DNA of 64,000 bases, from assembly GCA_902524895.1 (NCBI GenBank), contig CABZFH010000005.1, positions 1 to 64,000 on the forward strand, written 5' to 3'. Position numbers and translations under genes: made by a program. The notes beneath the pieces are model-generated. The model was not told the origin of the DNA. It made no database searches and was given only the letters and a program-made list of their open reading frames with translations. This document shows positions 46,685 to 55,284 of this stretch, piece after piece (the stretch's first letter is position 1; every line of letters starts with the position of its first letter). The DNA comes from an uncultured Alphaproteobacteria bacterium. Lineage in GTDB: Bacteria > Pseudomonadota > Alphaproteobacteria > Methylaequorales > Methylaequoraceae.

Positions 46685-47164
46685 ATGAAAATTAAAGAAA
46701 ATGATATGTTACCTGAGATAAATTTTTTTTATTTGGCAAATAATGGACCCAAAAGTATTTCAACTTCAGAGCTTTTCAAAAATAAAAAAATTCTACTTGT
46801 TGGAGTTCCAGGAGCTTTTACACCTACTTGCTCTTTAGAACATCTTCCTGGTTTTATTGAAAATAAAAGTATATTTTACTCCAAAGGCATCGACAAAATA
46901 ATATTTGTTTCAGTTAATGATCCTTTTGTAATTTCTGAATGGGCAAAATCTAAAAACGAGACAGATATTCAATTTATTGGTGATCCTAATGGAGACTTCG
47001 TTAAACAAACAGGTTTGATAATTGATTTGTCAGTTATTGGTCTAGGAACAAGATTATCAAGGTTTGCGATGGTTGTAGACAATATGAGAATATCATTACT
47101 TATAGATGAAGATGGTGGTGATTTAAAACTCAGCGCTGCTGAAAAGGTTTTAGAATCTATTTAA
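46685..47164 (+). CDS. Peroxiredoxin, Prx5-like (redoxin domain)
   Basis: A 159-residue thiol peroxidase. VGVPGAFTPTCSLEHLPGFIE holds the peroxidatic Cys in the PGAFTPTCS motif characteristic of the Prx5 group; FVSVNDPFVISEWAK and GTRLSRFAMVVDNM follow. No other cysteine is obvious, suggesting a 1-Cys mechanism or an external thiol. It overlaps convergent rnhA by 8 bp. Confidence 0.92.
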   Translation: MKIKENDMLPEINFFYLANNGPKSISTSELFKNKKILLVGVPGAFTPTCSLEHLPGFIENKSIFYSKGIDKIIFVSVNDPFVISEWAKSKNETDIQFIGDPNGDFVKQTGLIIDLSVIGLGTRLSRFAMVVDNMRISLLIDEDGGDLKLSAAEKVLESI

Positions 47165-47606
47165 ATTTTAATGCCTCTATTTGGGCAATTTTGTCTACTT
47201 TATCATTATACTCGTTTCCACTATGACCTTTTACCCAATGCCAATTAATATTCAAATTAGTATTATAAAAATCAATTTTTTTCCATAACTCATAGTTTTT
47301 AACAGGCTTATTATTACTTGTTCGCCATTCATTATTTTTCCAATTATTAATCCAATTTGATATTCCGTTTATTACATACTTACTATCAGTATATAAATTA
47401 ATAACAGCTTCGTTTGATGCTTTTTTTAATGCTTCGATTACTGCCAACATCTCCATCCTATTATTTGTAGTCTTTTTTGAACCACCGGAGATAATTTCTT
47501 CACGTTTATTGATTATAATTATTGCACCCCAACCACCAGCTCCTGGATTACCTAGGCACGCACCGTCAGTGTAAATTACAATTTCTCTGTCATTTTCCAT
47601 ATGCAT
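47157..47606 (-). CDS. rnhA: Ribonuclease HI
   Basis: Degrades RNA in RNA-DNA hybrids. The 149-residue enzyme has IYTDGACLGNPGAGGWGAI, RMEMLAVIEALK, LYTDSKYVINGI and WHWVKGHSGNEYND, holding the DEDD catalytic residues. ATG 47606 is chosen because AAGAG lies 5 nt upstream; ATG 47600 and a TTG at 47609 are alternatives. Last gene of the long leftward ATP synthase run; overlaps thrB by 17 bp. Confidence 0.96.
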   Translation of the reverse strand: MHMENDREIVIYTDGACLGNPGAGGWGAIIIINKREEIISGGSKKTTNNRMEMLAVIEALKKASNEAVINLYTDSKYVINGISNWINNWKNNEWRTSNNKPVKNYELWKKIDFYNTNLNINWHWVKGHSGNEYNDKVDKIAQIEALKFK

Positions 47607-48549
47607 CAAAGCTCTTAATTGATTGATGAAATTTTAGCTTTAAAAAATATTCTTTTGGATCTTTTATAATCACATTACTATCTTTTTTAACATTTAATTT
47701 ATCAAATATTCTTGTCATTAAAAATCTAACTGACGCACCTCTAAGAAAAATATTTAGCATTTTTTTTTCCTGATTAGTTAACTTTCTATGGGTTTCGTAT
47801 CCCTTTAAAATTGAAAGAAACTTTTGTTTATCTAATTCATTGTTTTTAAAAGCCCAAGCATTTAGAAGTATTGCAAGATCATATATTAAAAAATCATAAC
47901 AAGAGAAATAAAAATCAATTATTCCTGATATTTTTCCTTTATCGAATAGAACGTTATCAGGAAATAAATCTGCATGAATTAATCCCTTTGGCAGACTAGC
48001 TATCTTCCATTTTTTTTTGAGATAGTTAATTTCTTTAAGGATTATATTCTGTGAATTAGGTAGAATTAAATTGATTTTTTTGAAACATCTATCATACAAA
48101 TTTTCCCAGCATTCAATGCTAAAATTGTTTTTTTTTTTTTTTAAATATTGATAGTTTCCTGTGTGAAATTTAGCTAAAATTTTTCCAACGTCAAAGCAAT
48201 TTATTTCTTTCCAGGTTTTTAAACATTTACCGTTTATAAAGCTAAAAATTGCAGCTTTTTTGTTGTGAATATCAAATGTTGTATTTTGATCGGTTCTGTA
48301 CAACACGGTAGGGCAATTAATATTTTTTTCATAAGTACTCTGCATCAGTTGAAAATAAAATGGCAAGTCATTTTTTTTCACTCTTTTTTCAAAAATAGTT
48401 AAAATATACTTATTAACATCAGTTATAATTAAATAGTTGGTATTTTCGATTCCTTCTTTAATACCTTTAAACTTTATGAGATTACCAATATTGTATTTTT
48501 CAAGTATGTGCTTGATATCACTTTTATTAAGAATTGAATGTACAGCCAT
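47590..48549 (-). CDS. thrB: Homoserine kinase (ThrB, APH-fold type)
   Basis: A 319-residue kinase of the aminoglycoside-phosphotransferase fold, the alphaproteobacterial-type homoserine kinase: IKEGIENTNYLI, the catalytic loop GLIHADLFPDNVLFDKGKISGIIDFYFS, and LAILLNAWAF. It phosphorylates homoserine for ThrC. thrB-rnhA adjacency is typical in alphaproteobacteria. A 15-base T/A run at 48128-48142 lies within the coding sequence (four lysines). Confidence 0.93.
   Translation of the reverse strand: MAVHSILNKSDIKHILEKYNIGNLIKFKGIKEGIENTNYLIITDVNKYILTIFEKRVKKNDLPFYFQLMQSTYEKNINCPTVLYRTDQNTTFDIHNKKAAIFSFINGKCLKTWKEINCFDVGKILAKFHTGNYQYLKKKKNNFSIECWENLYDRCFKKINLILPNSQNIILKEINYLKKKWKIASLPKGLIHADLFPDNVLFDKGKISGIIDFYFSCYDFLIYDLAILLNAWAFKNNELDKQKFLSILKGYETHRKLTNQEKKMLNIFLRGASVRFLMTRIFDKLNVKKDSNVIIKDPKEYFLKLKFHQSIKSFDAYGK
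48128..48142. repeat. A15/T15 homopolymer within thrB
   Basis: Fifteen consecutive T on the plus strand (A in the thrB sense strand), encoding a Lys4 stretch after a Leu codon. The longest mononucleotide run I found in the window; a likely slippage site. The frame as given is intact. Confidence 0.95.
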
Positions 48550-48554
48550 AAAAA

Positions 48555-49046
48555 CTACAAATCTATTTTAGATTTTATATTTTCAATAGAGGCTTCAATT
48601 ATCAAATTATCTTTTTTTGGATTTAAGTTTTTTTTAATTCTTTTTTCTGTAACATGAATAACATTTTTAATTATTTCATCAGATACTTCTTTTTCAAATC
48701 TATCATTAAGTTGTCTTACTCTTTGATCAAATAATTTATTTTTCTTACTGGTAATATCTTCAACCCGTTCTGAAAACTTTTTTTCTATATTTTCAGAGTC
48801 TTTATCTGCTTTTTTGAACATATTTTCTATATCTTTTTTAACACTATATTGTTTTGTTTTGTATTCCTCCAAAACTTTTGATGCTTCTATCATAAGTTTC
48901 TCTGAATCTTCGATTTCTTTTTTGACATTCTTTATTTTTTCTTCCAAAAGTTCAGCCAAACCCCTTGAAGCAGGCCTAATGATTAAAGCTAAAAAAATTA
49001 TAAATGAAATACTTACCCACAATGTTGAATTATCTAAAACACTCAT
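48555..49046 (-). CDS. atpF: ATP synthase F0 subunit b
   Basis: A 163-residue protein with a single N-terminal membrane helix (TLWVSISFIIFLALIIRPA) and a long charged coiled coil (EEKIKNVKKEIEDSEKLMIEA...), forming half of the peripheral stalk. Its ATG overlaps the b' stop by 4 bp (ATGA). Alpha, beta, gamma, delta and epsilon genes are not here, in line with split ATP synthase operons of alphaproteobacteria. Confidence 0.93.
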   Translation of the reverse strand: MSVLDNSTLWVSISFIIFLALIIRPASRGLAELLEEKIKNVKKEIEDSEKLMIEASKVLEEYKTKQYSVKKDIENMFKKADKDSENIEKKFSERVEDITSKKNKLFDQRVRQLNDRFEKEVSDEIIKNVIHVTEKRIKKNLNPKKDNLIIEASIENIKSKIDL

Positions 49047-49603
49047 TTATCTTCAACCATTAATTTTTTAAATTCATTGCTTGAGATTTCATTTTTTTCA
49101 TTAACTATTTTATAATAAATTAGATTAGATATTTCGAAAGAATATTTTGAAACATCATCTATAAATTCATTTTTTTTATCTTTGAGTTGTTCTTCAATTA
49201 GTAAAATTCTTTTCTCTAAATTGAGGTCAATCTCTTTGATTTTTTTTTCTACAAGTTCACTATTTTTCTTAATTAATTCGTTAATATTCTTATCTATTTT
49301 CGTCTTAGCTGACTGAAGTTCATTTTCTGTTTTAAGTTTCAAACTATTAGCCTCTGCATTGATTCTTTCAGCATTTTCAATCAAATTTTCAACTTTGTTT
49401 TCTCTTAGTATTCTTATTTTCTCAATTTTTGGGATAAAAAAAAAGTTAATTATTAAAAATAATGAGGCAAATGTAAGTATTAGCCAGAATGTTTGAGACA
49501 CGTATGATGAAGGGTCTAATTGAGGCATTCCACTTTCAGCATATATCTTAGTTGAATAAGAATATGCTGAAAAAAAAAAAATTTTTTTAAAAAACTTATT
49601 CAT
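49043..49603 (-). CDS. atpF': ATP synthase F0 subunit b'
   Basis: A 186-residue stalk subunit from ATG 49603. A hydrophobic N-terminal stretch is followed by GMPQLDPSSYVSQTFWLILTF, the b' signature of alphaproteobacteria and chloroplast-type synthases, then a membrane helix and a charged coiled coil. It pairs with b. The track start at 49636 overlaps atpE and is rejected. Confidence 0.92.
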   Translation of the reverse strand: MNKFFKKIFFFSAYSYSTKIYAESGMPQLDPSSYVSQTFWLILTFASLFLIINFFFIPKIEKIRILRENKVENLIENAERINAEANSLKLKTENELQSAKTKIDKNINELIKKNSELVEKKIKEIDLNLEKRILLIEEQLKDKKNEFIDDVSKYSFEISNLIYYKIVNEKNEISSNEFKKLMVEDK

Positions 49604-49607
49604 TAAT

Positions 49608-49835
49608 TTAAAAAACAAATAATAGAAGTAGTGCAATAATCAAAGCAAACAATGCCAATGCTTCTACTAATGCGAATCCTAACATTGTCATTGTAAATAC
49701 GTGTTCTCTCGCTCCTGGATTTCTTCCAACAGCAGATATAAATGCAGCAAAAATATTACCTATACCAATACCTGAACCAATAACCCCTAAAACAGCAATG
49801 CCAGCACCTAAAAGTTTCGCAGCTTCAATATCCAT
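49608..49835 (-). CDS. atpE: ATP synthase F0 subunit c
   Basis: A 75-residue hairpin of two membrane helices forming the rotor ring. GSGIGIGNIFAAFISAVGRNPGA holds the glycine-rich helix and the RNP loop; the ion-carrying carboxylate is Glu58 in FALVEALALFAL. No sodium-type liganding pattern is evident, so proton coupling is expected. A strong ribosome binding site precedes it. Confidence 0.98.
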   Translation of the reverse strand: MDIEAAKLLGAGIAVLGVIGSGIGIGNIFAAFISAVGRNPGAREHVFTMTMLGFALVEALALFALIIALLLLFVF

Positions 49836-49841
49836 ATTTTT

Positions 49842-49848
49842 CTCCTTT
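49842..49848 (-). promoter_or_regulatory. Strong ribosome binding site of atpE
   Basis: AAAGGAG on the minus strand, 6 nt before the atpE ATG, in the widest gap (27 bp) of the atp genes. It fits the need to make many more c subunits than other F0 subunits from one transcript. Confidence 0.8.
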
Positions 49849-49862
49849 GTTAAGTTGATAGA

Positions 49863-50603
49863 TTAATGCAAATGTATTGCATCGTTTATATATAAACAAG
49901 TTAATATTGCAAATACATAAGCTTGTAAAAAAGCAATTACAATTTCTAGCCCAGTAAGCGCGACCAGAAAAGCTAACGGTAGTGCGCCGCCAATTATAAA
50001 AGAATTGGCTCCTAAAACAAACACGAAACCACCAATAACTTTTAGAAGCGTGTGTCCTGCCATCATATTCGCAAAAAGTCTTACAGATAAACTGACTGGT
50101 CTAGATATATATGAAATTATTTCAATAGGAACAAGTAATAACAACATTGGTTTAGGAACTCCACTCGGAGCAAAAAAACCTAGAAATTTAAATAATCCAT
50201 GCTTAAAAATTGCAATGAAAGTAGCTACAAGAAATATAAAAAATGCTATTGCAAAGGTAACAATAATATGGCTTGTCCACGTAAAACTTAAAGGCATCAT
50301 TCCAACTAAGTTACCAATTAAAATGAAAAAAAATAAAGTAAAAATGAACGGTAAGTACCTTAAACCCTCTTTACCAATATTATCTCCAATCATATTACTA
50401 ATAAATTCGTAACTAAGTTCAACAAGAGCTTGAATTTTGCTAGGAACAATTTTTAGATTCTTTAATCCAAAAAATAATATAGTTAAGATAAAAACTACAG
50501 ATAGAACCATTGCCAATGATGAATTTGTAAAAGAAATATCAAAATCACCAACGTTTAAGTGGATAAGTTTATTTATTTCAAATTGAGCTAAAGGACTTGC
50601 CAT
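49863..50603 (-). CDS. atpB: ATP synthase F0 subunit a
   Basis: A 246-residue stator membrane subunit with five to six helices. PVSLSVRLFANMMAGHTLLKV contains the essential arginine, and LVALTGLEIVIAFLQAYVFAILTCLYINDAI is the C-terminal helix pair. It lies 1 bp after atpI. Confidence 0.97.
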   Translation of the reverse strand: MASPLAQFEINKLIHLNVGDFDISFTNSSLAMVLSVVFILTILFFGLKNLKIVPSKIQALVELSYEFISNMIGDNIGKEGLRYLPFIFTLFFFILIGNLVGMMPLSFTWTSHIIVTFAIAFFIFLVATFIAIFKHGLFKFLGFFAPSGVPKPMLLLLVPIEIISYISRPVSLSVRLFANMMAGHTLLKVIGGFVFVLGANSFIIGGALPLAFLVALTGLEIVIAFLQAYVFAILTCLYINDAIHLH

Positions 50604-50604
50604 T

Positions 50605-50895
50605 TTATTTTTTTTTCTTTTTTTCTAAATTAATAAATGAACGATACATTTTCACAAAGCCAGCTGCAACACCTAGTAACAAAAAAATTAAAAAAAATAT
50701 TGGTTTAGTTGAAAATAATTTATCCATTCCAAGACCAATCATAATACCTACAAAAATACTTGCTATAAGATCAATTGATATTTTCAATCCAGGTCCAAGC
50801 ATACCGGAGGTATGTACATTACTTTTAAATCCAATATTTTTATTTTGTTTAAATTCATTAATCTTTTTTTTTAATTCTTCATTTTTATCTTGCAT
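50605..50895 (-). CDS. atpI: ATP synthase protein I (AtpI)
   Basis: A 96-residue protein with a charged N-terminus, two membrane helices (LIASIFVGIMIGLGMDKLF and FFLIFLLLGVAAGFVKMYR) and a Lys-rich tail. AtpI assists c-ring assembly. Its ATG follows the smc stop with no gap (TAAATG), so it depends on transcription through smc or a promoter inside smc. Confidence 0.9.
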   Translation of the reverse strand: MQDKNEELKKKINEFKQNKNIGFKSNVHTSGMLGPGLKISIDLIASIFVGIMIGLGMDKLFSTKPIFFLIFLLLGVAAGFVKMYRSFINLEKKKKK

Positions 50896-53800
50896 TTACA
50901 CAGCAGTTTTGAAGTTATTTGACTCAAAATCAACAGAAACGATGTCTGATATACCCTTTTGTTTCATTGTGACACCATAAATTCTATCAACCATAGCCAT
51001 AGTTGTTTTGTGGTGTGAAATTATTAAAAATCGTGTATCAGTCTCATTTCGAATAAATTTCATAATTTCACAAAATTTGTCAACATTGGCATCATCTAAA
51101 GCAGCATCTACCTCATCAAGGATGCATAGCGGGGAGGGATTAATGAGAAAAATGGAAAATATTAAAGCAATTGCAGTTAGTGTCTTTTCACCACCTGATA
51201 GTAAACTGATATTGGTTAATTTTTTCCCGGGAGGTTTCGCAAAAATTTCAAGACCTGTTTGAAGTGGATCTTCAGATTTAATGAGTTCAAGACTCGCCTC
51301 ACCGCCATTGAATAATTTTTTGAATAGTTTGGTATAGTTTTTATTAACTTGTTCAAAGGCTGAAAAAAGTTTACGTTTTCCCTCATTATTAATTTGTGAA
51401 ATCGCTAATCTTAATTTTTCTACAGCATCGTATAGGTCGTTCCTTTCCAATTCAATTCTATCGAATTCTTTTTTTGTATCTTGCTCTTCAATATATGCTC
51501 TCAAATTTACAGGCCCCATTTGCTCTCTTTGTAAAATGTATTTGTCCAACTGACTTTTTGTGTTATCGATTTGAATTTCTTCTTCATTAATAATATTTAA
51601 CCTTTCTTTCATCTCTTCTGGTTGGCAGTGAATTTTTTGAAAAATTATTTCTCTTAAGGTATCTTTTTTTTCTTTGAGATGATTTATATTTTCTTCTGAT
51701 CTAATTGTTCTATCTTTAATTTGCTCTATTTCCGATTCAGTTTTTTTAATTTCTTTATCAAAATGTTCTAATAAATCACTTTGTTGCTCAATTTGTTTAT
51801 TACCTGCATCTATTTCTAGGTTAAAATTTTTAACTTTATTTTCTAATGATGATAACTTTTCCTCTAATTCCATTGGAAACTCTTGAATTTTTTTTTTTTC
51901 ATTTTCAATTATTTTTTCTCTTGAATTAAAATTTGAAATTTGAGCTTCGGCTTCATTTTTTCTTTTTTTATTTTTTTTTAAATCCTCATACATGTAATTA
52001 TACTTTATCTTACTGCTGATTATTTCTTCATTTAATTTAGAAATTTGAAACCTTTTTTTGTTTATCTCATCCTTAATTTCTAGAATTAACTTTTCTGTTA
52101 AACTTTTTTCTCCTCTAGGATTTTTTCTGCTATGTTTATCTCTGATCTTCTGATGGTTGTTAATTTTTTGCAGTTCATCATCAATTAAAATAATTTCTTT
52201 GTTAATAAATGAAATTTTTTCTGTTAGTTTTTCAAAGTTGCTTTTATTATCAATATTATTTTCATTTATACTTGAAATTTCGTTGGTTATTTTGTTTATT
52301 TCGAGATATACCTTTTCTATTTCAGATTTATACTTTAATTCGTCGTTCTTATTTTGTTCACATTTTAACTTTAATTTTTTGATCTCATTTAATCCACCAA
52401 TTAATTGTTTATCATAAATGTTTGAATCCTTTTTCAGTTTTTCTATTCTTGAACTGTAGTTTATAATTTTATTTCTTTCTTTTTTTTCATCAACATAACC
52501 ATCCCATCTCCAAATTGTACCATCTGAACTTACAACCATTTGGCCAGTTTTTAATTTTTTTTGTTTTAAATAACCTGATTTGTTGTCATCTACATAGGTA
52601 ACTTGTGACAAAAAAGGTAAAATTTTTTTTGGAAAATTAACAAATTGGCTCAGAGGATTTTCAGCTGCGTCTAAATTACTGATTTCCACATCTACCCATC
52701 TTTTTTTAGATTTAGATAATTCTGCGTCTAATTCGTGTTTTAAAATTGAAAAAACTGCATTTTCATATCCCTTCTTTATTTTCAATAAATTAAAAATTGA
52801 ATCTTTTGGAATATCATTGTCTTCAATTAATTTATTTAATGTATGAATTTCCGTGGTGATTTCAGTCAACTTTTCCTTGAATTTAATTATTTCCTGATTT
52901 TTGGAGTTTAAAGTTTCAGAATTTATCTGATTTTCTTTTGTTATTTTTACGTTATTAGCTTTTAGTAATGATAACTTATTCTCTAAAGCTATTTTTTTGT
53001 CTTTAAGTATTTCTATTTTCGCTTCAAATTCCTTAAGACTATTTTCATTAATTTCACGTTGTGCATATTTTTTTTGTCCCAGAAGGTCATTTTTTTTATT
53101 TACCAAATACTCTTGAGATTCTTTTAAATTATCTGATTTGAATTCCTCTCCAAGGAGAAGCTGCATTTCATTAACAAAATTTGACTCACTAGCTTTAAGT
53201 TTTTCTTGCAAATGAAATTCTTCGGTTTGAGATTCCTTCAAATTTATTTTTAGTTTTTTAATATCCACAAATTTGTCTATATTTTTTGAAATTTCTTTTA
53301 TATTGCATGTGATTTCCTTAAGTCTATTTTTTTCAAGATTTCTATCCTTTTCTAAATTTTCAAGAAATTGTGTTATTTCTTTCTTTCTTGTATCAAGAAA
53401 GTTTTTTTTATTTAAAAGATTATTTTTTTCAGATAAGACTTTTTGTAAATTAGTATTAAAATTGAACACTAGGTCTTTTTGTTCTTCAATAAGCTTTCTC
53501 TTTTCTTCTTTAATCACCTGACTTTTATCTAATTCTATTTTTAGTTGATCTAACTTTTTTCTATAATCTGAAAAAAGATTTTTAACTTCATTAAATTTCT
53601 TATCTAACTCTTTCCACTCAAGGAATAATATCAAATTTTCATTTTTTTTTATGTTATTTGTTAACTGTTGGTATTGTTCTGCTTGTCTTGATTGTCTTTT
53701 TAGTGTTCTCATTTGAAAATCTAAGTTTTTTAAAATATCATCCAATCTTGCAAGATTGATCGCAGTTGCTTCTAGCTTTAGCTCGGACTCACGTCTTCTA

Positions 53801-54327
53801 GCCTGAAGTCCAGAAATTCCAGCAGCGTCTTCAAGTATAATTTTTCTTTCATTCGGTTTGAAATTTATTATTTGGTCAATATTACCTTGACCAATAATAG
53901 AGCTTGACCTTGAACCACTACCTGTATCTGAAAAGAAAACAGATACATCCTTGGCCCTTACCTCTTTATTATTCATTTTATAAAATGAACCAACGCCCCT
54001 TTCAATACTTCTAGATACAACCAAGTCGTCGTCTTTAAAAAACTTAATATCATTGTTATTTTTAGATTTTTCTAATTCTAATGAAACTTCGGCATAGTTT
54101 TTTGCTGGTAGAGTTTCAGTTCCATTAAATATGATCTCGTCCATTGAGCTTGATCTAAGCGTTTTGGAGGAAAGTTCTCCCATTACCCATCTGATAGACT
54201 CAAAAATATTTGATTTTCCACAACCATTTGGTCCCACTATGCCAGTTACACCATCGCTTATTTCAATTTCAGTAGGGTGCGCAAAAGACTTAAAACCGGT
54301 AATTTTTAATTTGGTAACCTTAAACAA
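50896..54327 (-). CDS. smc: Chromosome segregation protein SMC
   Basis: An 1143-residue condensin ATPase. Walker A GPNGCGKSN at 32-40, long coiled coils rich in K/E/N, a hinge around KKRWVDVEISNLDAAENPLSQF, the return coiled coil, then LLSGGEKTLTAIALIFSIF and Walker B CILDEVDAALDD. It is full length and intact despite many A/T runs. The antisense ORFs in this region are coding shadows. It belongs to a DUF721-dsbA-smc string that continues into the atp genes. Confidence 0.98.
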   Translation of the reverse strand: MFKVTKLKITGFKSFAHPTEIEISDGVTGIVGPNGCGKSNIFESIRWVMGELSSKTLRSSSMDEIIFNGTETLPAKNYAEVSLELEKSKNNNDIKFFKDDDLVVSRSIERGVGSFYKMNNKEVRAKDVSVFFSDTGSGSRSSSIIGQGNIDQIINFKPNERKIILEDAAGISGLQARRRESELKLEATAINLARLDDILKNLDFQMRTLKRQSRQAEQYQQLTNNIKKNENLILFLEWKELDKKFNEVKNLFSDYRKKLDQLKIELDKSQVIKEEKRKLIEEQKDLVFNFNTNLQKVLSEKNNLLNKKNFLDTRKKEITQFLENLEKDRNLEKNRLKEITCNIKEISKNIDKFVDIKKLKINLKESQTEEFHLQEKLKASESNFVNEMQLLLGEEFKSDNLKESQEYLVNKKNDLLGQKKYAQREINENSLKEFEAKIEILKDKKIALENKLSLLKANNVKITKENQINSETLNSKNQEIIKFKEKLTEITTEIHTLNKLIEDNDIPKDSIFNLLKIKKGYENAVFSILKHELDAELSKSKKRWVDVEISNLDAAENPLSQFVNFPKKILPFLSQVTYVDDNKSGYLKQKKLKTGQMVVSSDGTIWRWDGYVDEKKERNKIINYSSRIEKLKKDSNIYDKQLIGGLNEIKKLKLKCEQNKNDELKYKSEIEKVYLEINKITNEISSINENNIDNKSNFEKLTEKISFINKEIILIDDELQKINNHQKIRDKHSRKNPRGEKSLTEKLILEIKDEINKKRFQISKLNEEIISSKIKYNYMYEDLKKNKKRKNEAEAQISNFNSREKIIENEKKKIQEFPMELEEKLSSLENKVKNFNLEIDAGNKQIEQQSDLLEHFDKEIKKTESEIEQIKDRTIRSEENINHLKEKKDTLREIIFQKIHCQPEEMKERLNIINEEEIQIDNTKSQLDKYILQREQMGPVNLRAYIEEQDTKKEFDRIELERNDLYDAVEKLRLAISQINNEGKRKLFSAFEQVNKNYTKLFKKLFNGGEASLELIKSEDPLQTGLEIFAKPPGKKLTNISLLSGGEKTLTAIALIFSIFLINPSPLCILDEVDAALDDANVDKFCEIMKFIRNETDTRFLIISHHKTTMAMVDRIYGVTMKQKGISDIVSVDFESNNFKTAV

Positions 54328-54331
54328 TTTC

Positions 54332-54946
54332 TTATTTTAACATCGATTTAATTTTAGATTCAAGAGCTTCAATTGTTAAATCTCCATTATATTTTTCACC
54401 ATTTAAGTATAAAGTTGGTGTAGCTTTTATGTCATATTTTTTTGAAGAATTTAATCTTTGTTTTAATATGCCATCTTCAATAGATTTATTCCCAATACAA
54501 ACCTTTAGTTCTTCGTCTTTTAATCCACCAAACTTTGCTATCTTTAGTAAAGATTTAAAAGGATCTTTAGTTCTTGTCCAATCCTTTTGCTTTTTATAAA
54601 AGACATCCAAGAATTTAAAAAATTTTTCGTTTCCAGCGCATCTTGCTATTATTGAAGCCTTAAGTGCAAATTTATCTAACGGAAAGTCATTATACGTGAA
54701 ATGAATAAGTCCTTTTTCTATGTATTTTTCCTTTAATACTGGCATTACTTCATTGTGAAACTTTGCACAATGCCCGCATGTTAAAGATGCAAATTCTACA
54801 ACTTTAACCTTTGCATTTTCATCGCCGAAAGATTTAGATTCTAACGCCTCAATTGTGTCAACAACTCTTGCGTTTATTGAGGTTTCAAAACACGCGAATA
54901 TTAGAAAAAAAAAGAGATAAAATTTATTAATTTTTAATTTATTCAT
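54332..54946 (-). CDS. DsbA-family thiol:disulfide oxidoreductase
   Basis: A 204-residue exported protein: signal (YLFFFLIFACFETSINA), then VKVVEFASLTCGHCAKFHNEVMP with the C57-G-H-C60 active site, and TPTLYLNGEKYNGDL with the cis-proline. A periplasmic DsbA-like oxidase or, being of the alphaproteobacterial TCGHC group next to smc, an isomerase-like relative. DsbD at 44702 could be its reducing partner. Confidence 0.92.
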   Translation of the reverse strand: MNKLKINKFYLFFFLIFACFETSINARVVDTIEALESKSFGDENAKVKVVEFASLTCGHCAKFHNEVMPVLKEKYIEKGLIHFTYNDFPLDKFALKASIIARCAGNEKFFKFLDVFYKKQKDWTRTKDPFKSLLKIAKFGGLKDEELKVCIGNKSIEDGILKQRLNSSKKYDIKATPTLYLNGEKYNGDLTIEALESKIKSMLK

Positions 54947-54947
54947 T

Positions 54948-55262
54948 TCAAGTATATAGGGGTTTCTTAAATTTTATTCCAGATACTAATTCAAATTTAT
55001 AATAACTGTTAATTTTATTCATTATTTCATGATTCCTATAACTTATTTCAAATGTGTTATTACCAATAATCAACAGCTCAAGTATATTTTTATCATTTGT
55101 CTTGTGCATTTTGATTGGATAAATACTTTTAGAAAGTTTCTTTCCAATTATGTTTTCCCAATTCGATTGAACTTTAAATAAATTACTAGAAAATTTTTTG
55201 GTAATTGGTTTTAATACCTTTGGTAATATGGAGGAAATGTATCTTGGATTCTTTAAATTCAT
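54948..55262 (-). CDS. DUF721 / DciA-like protein
   Basis: A 104-residue small basic protein: NPRYISSILPKVLKPITKKF then VQSNWENIIGKKLSKSIYPIKM matches the short alphaproteobacterial DUF721 proteins. DciA, in this family, loads the replicative helicase in bacteria lacking DnaC; whether this version does is unproven. It leads the leftward run, starting only 22 bp from divergent mutY, the usual alphaproteobacterial arrangement. Confidence 0.8.
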   Translation of the reverse strand: MNLKNPRYISSILPKVLKPITKKFSSNLFKVQSNWENIIGKKLSKSIYPIKMHKTNDKNILELLIIGNNTFEISYRNHEIMNKINSYYKFELVSGIKFKKPLYT

Positions 55263-55284
55263 TTTAGATTCAATAATAACTTAT

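Noticed and set aside
52157-53521. Hydrophobic plus-strand ORFs opposite smc (for example 52157-52417 and 53273-53521)
   Set aside because: They are antisense shadows: K/E/N-rich coiled-coil codons read backwards give F/S/L-rich peptides. No start context or family match, and smc is intact.
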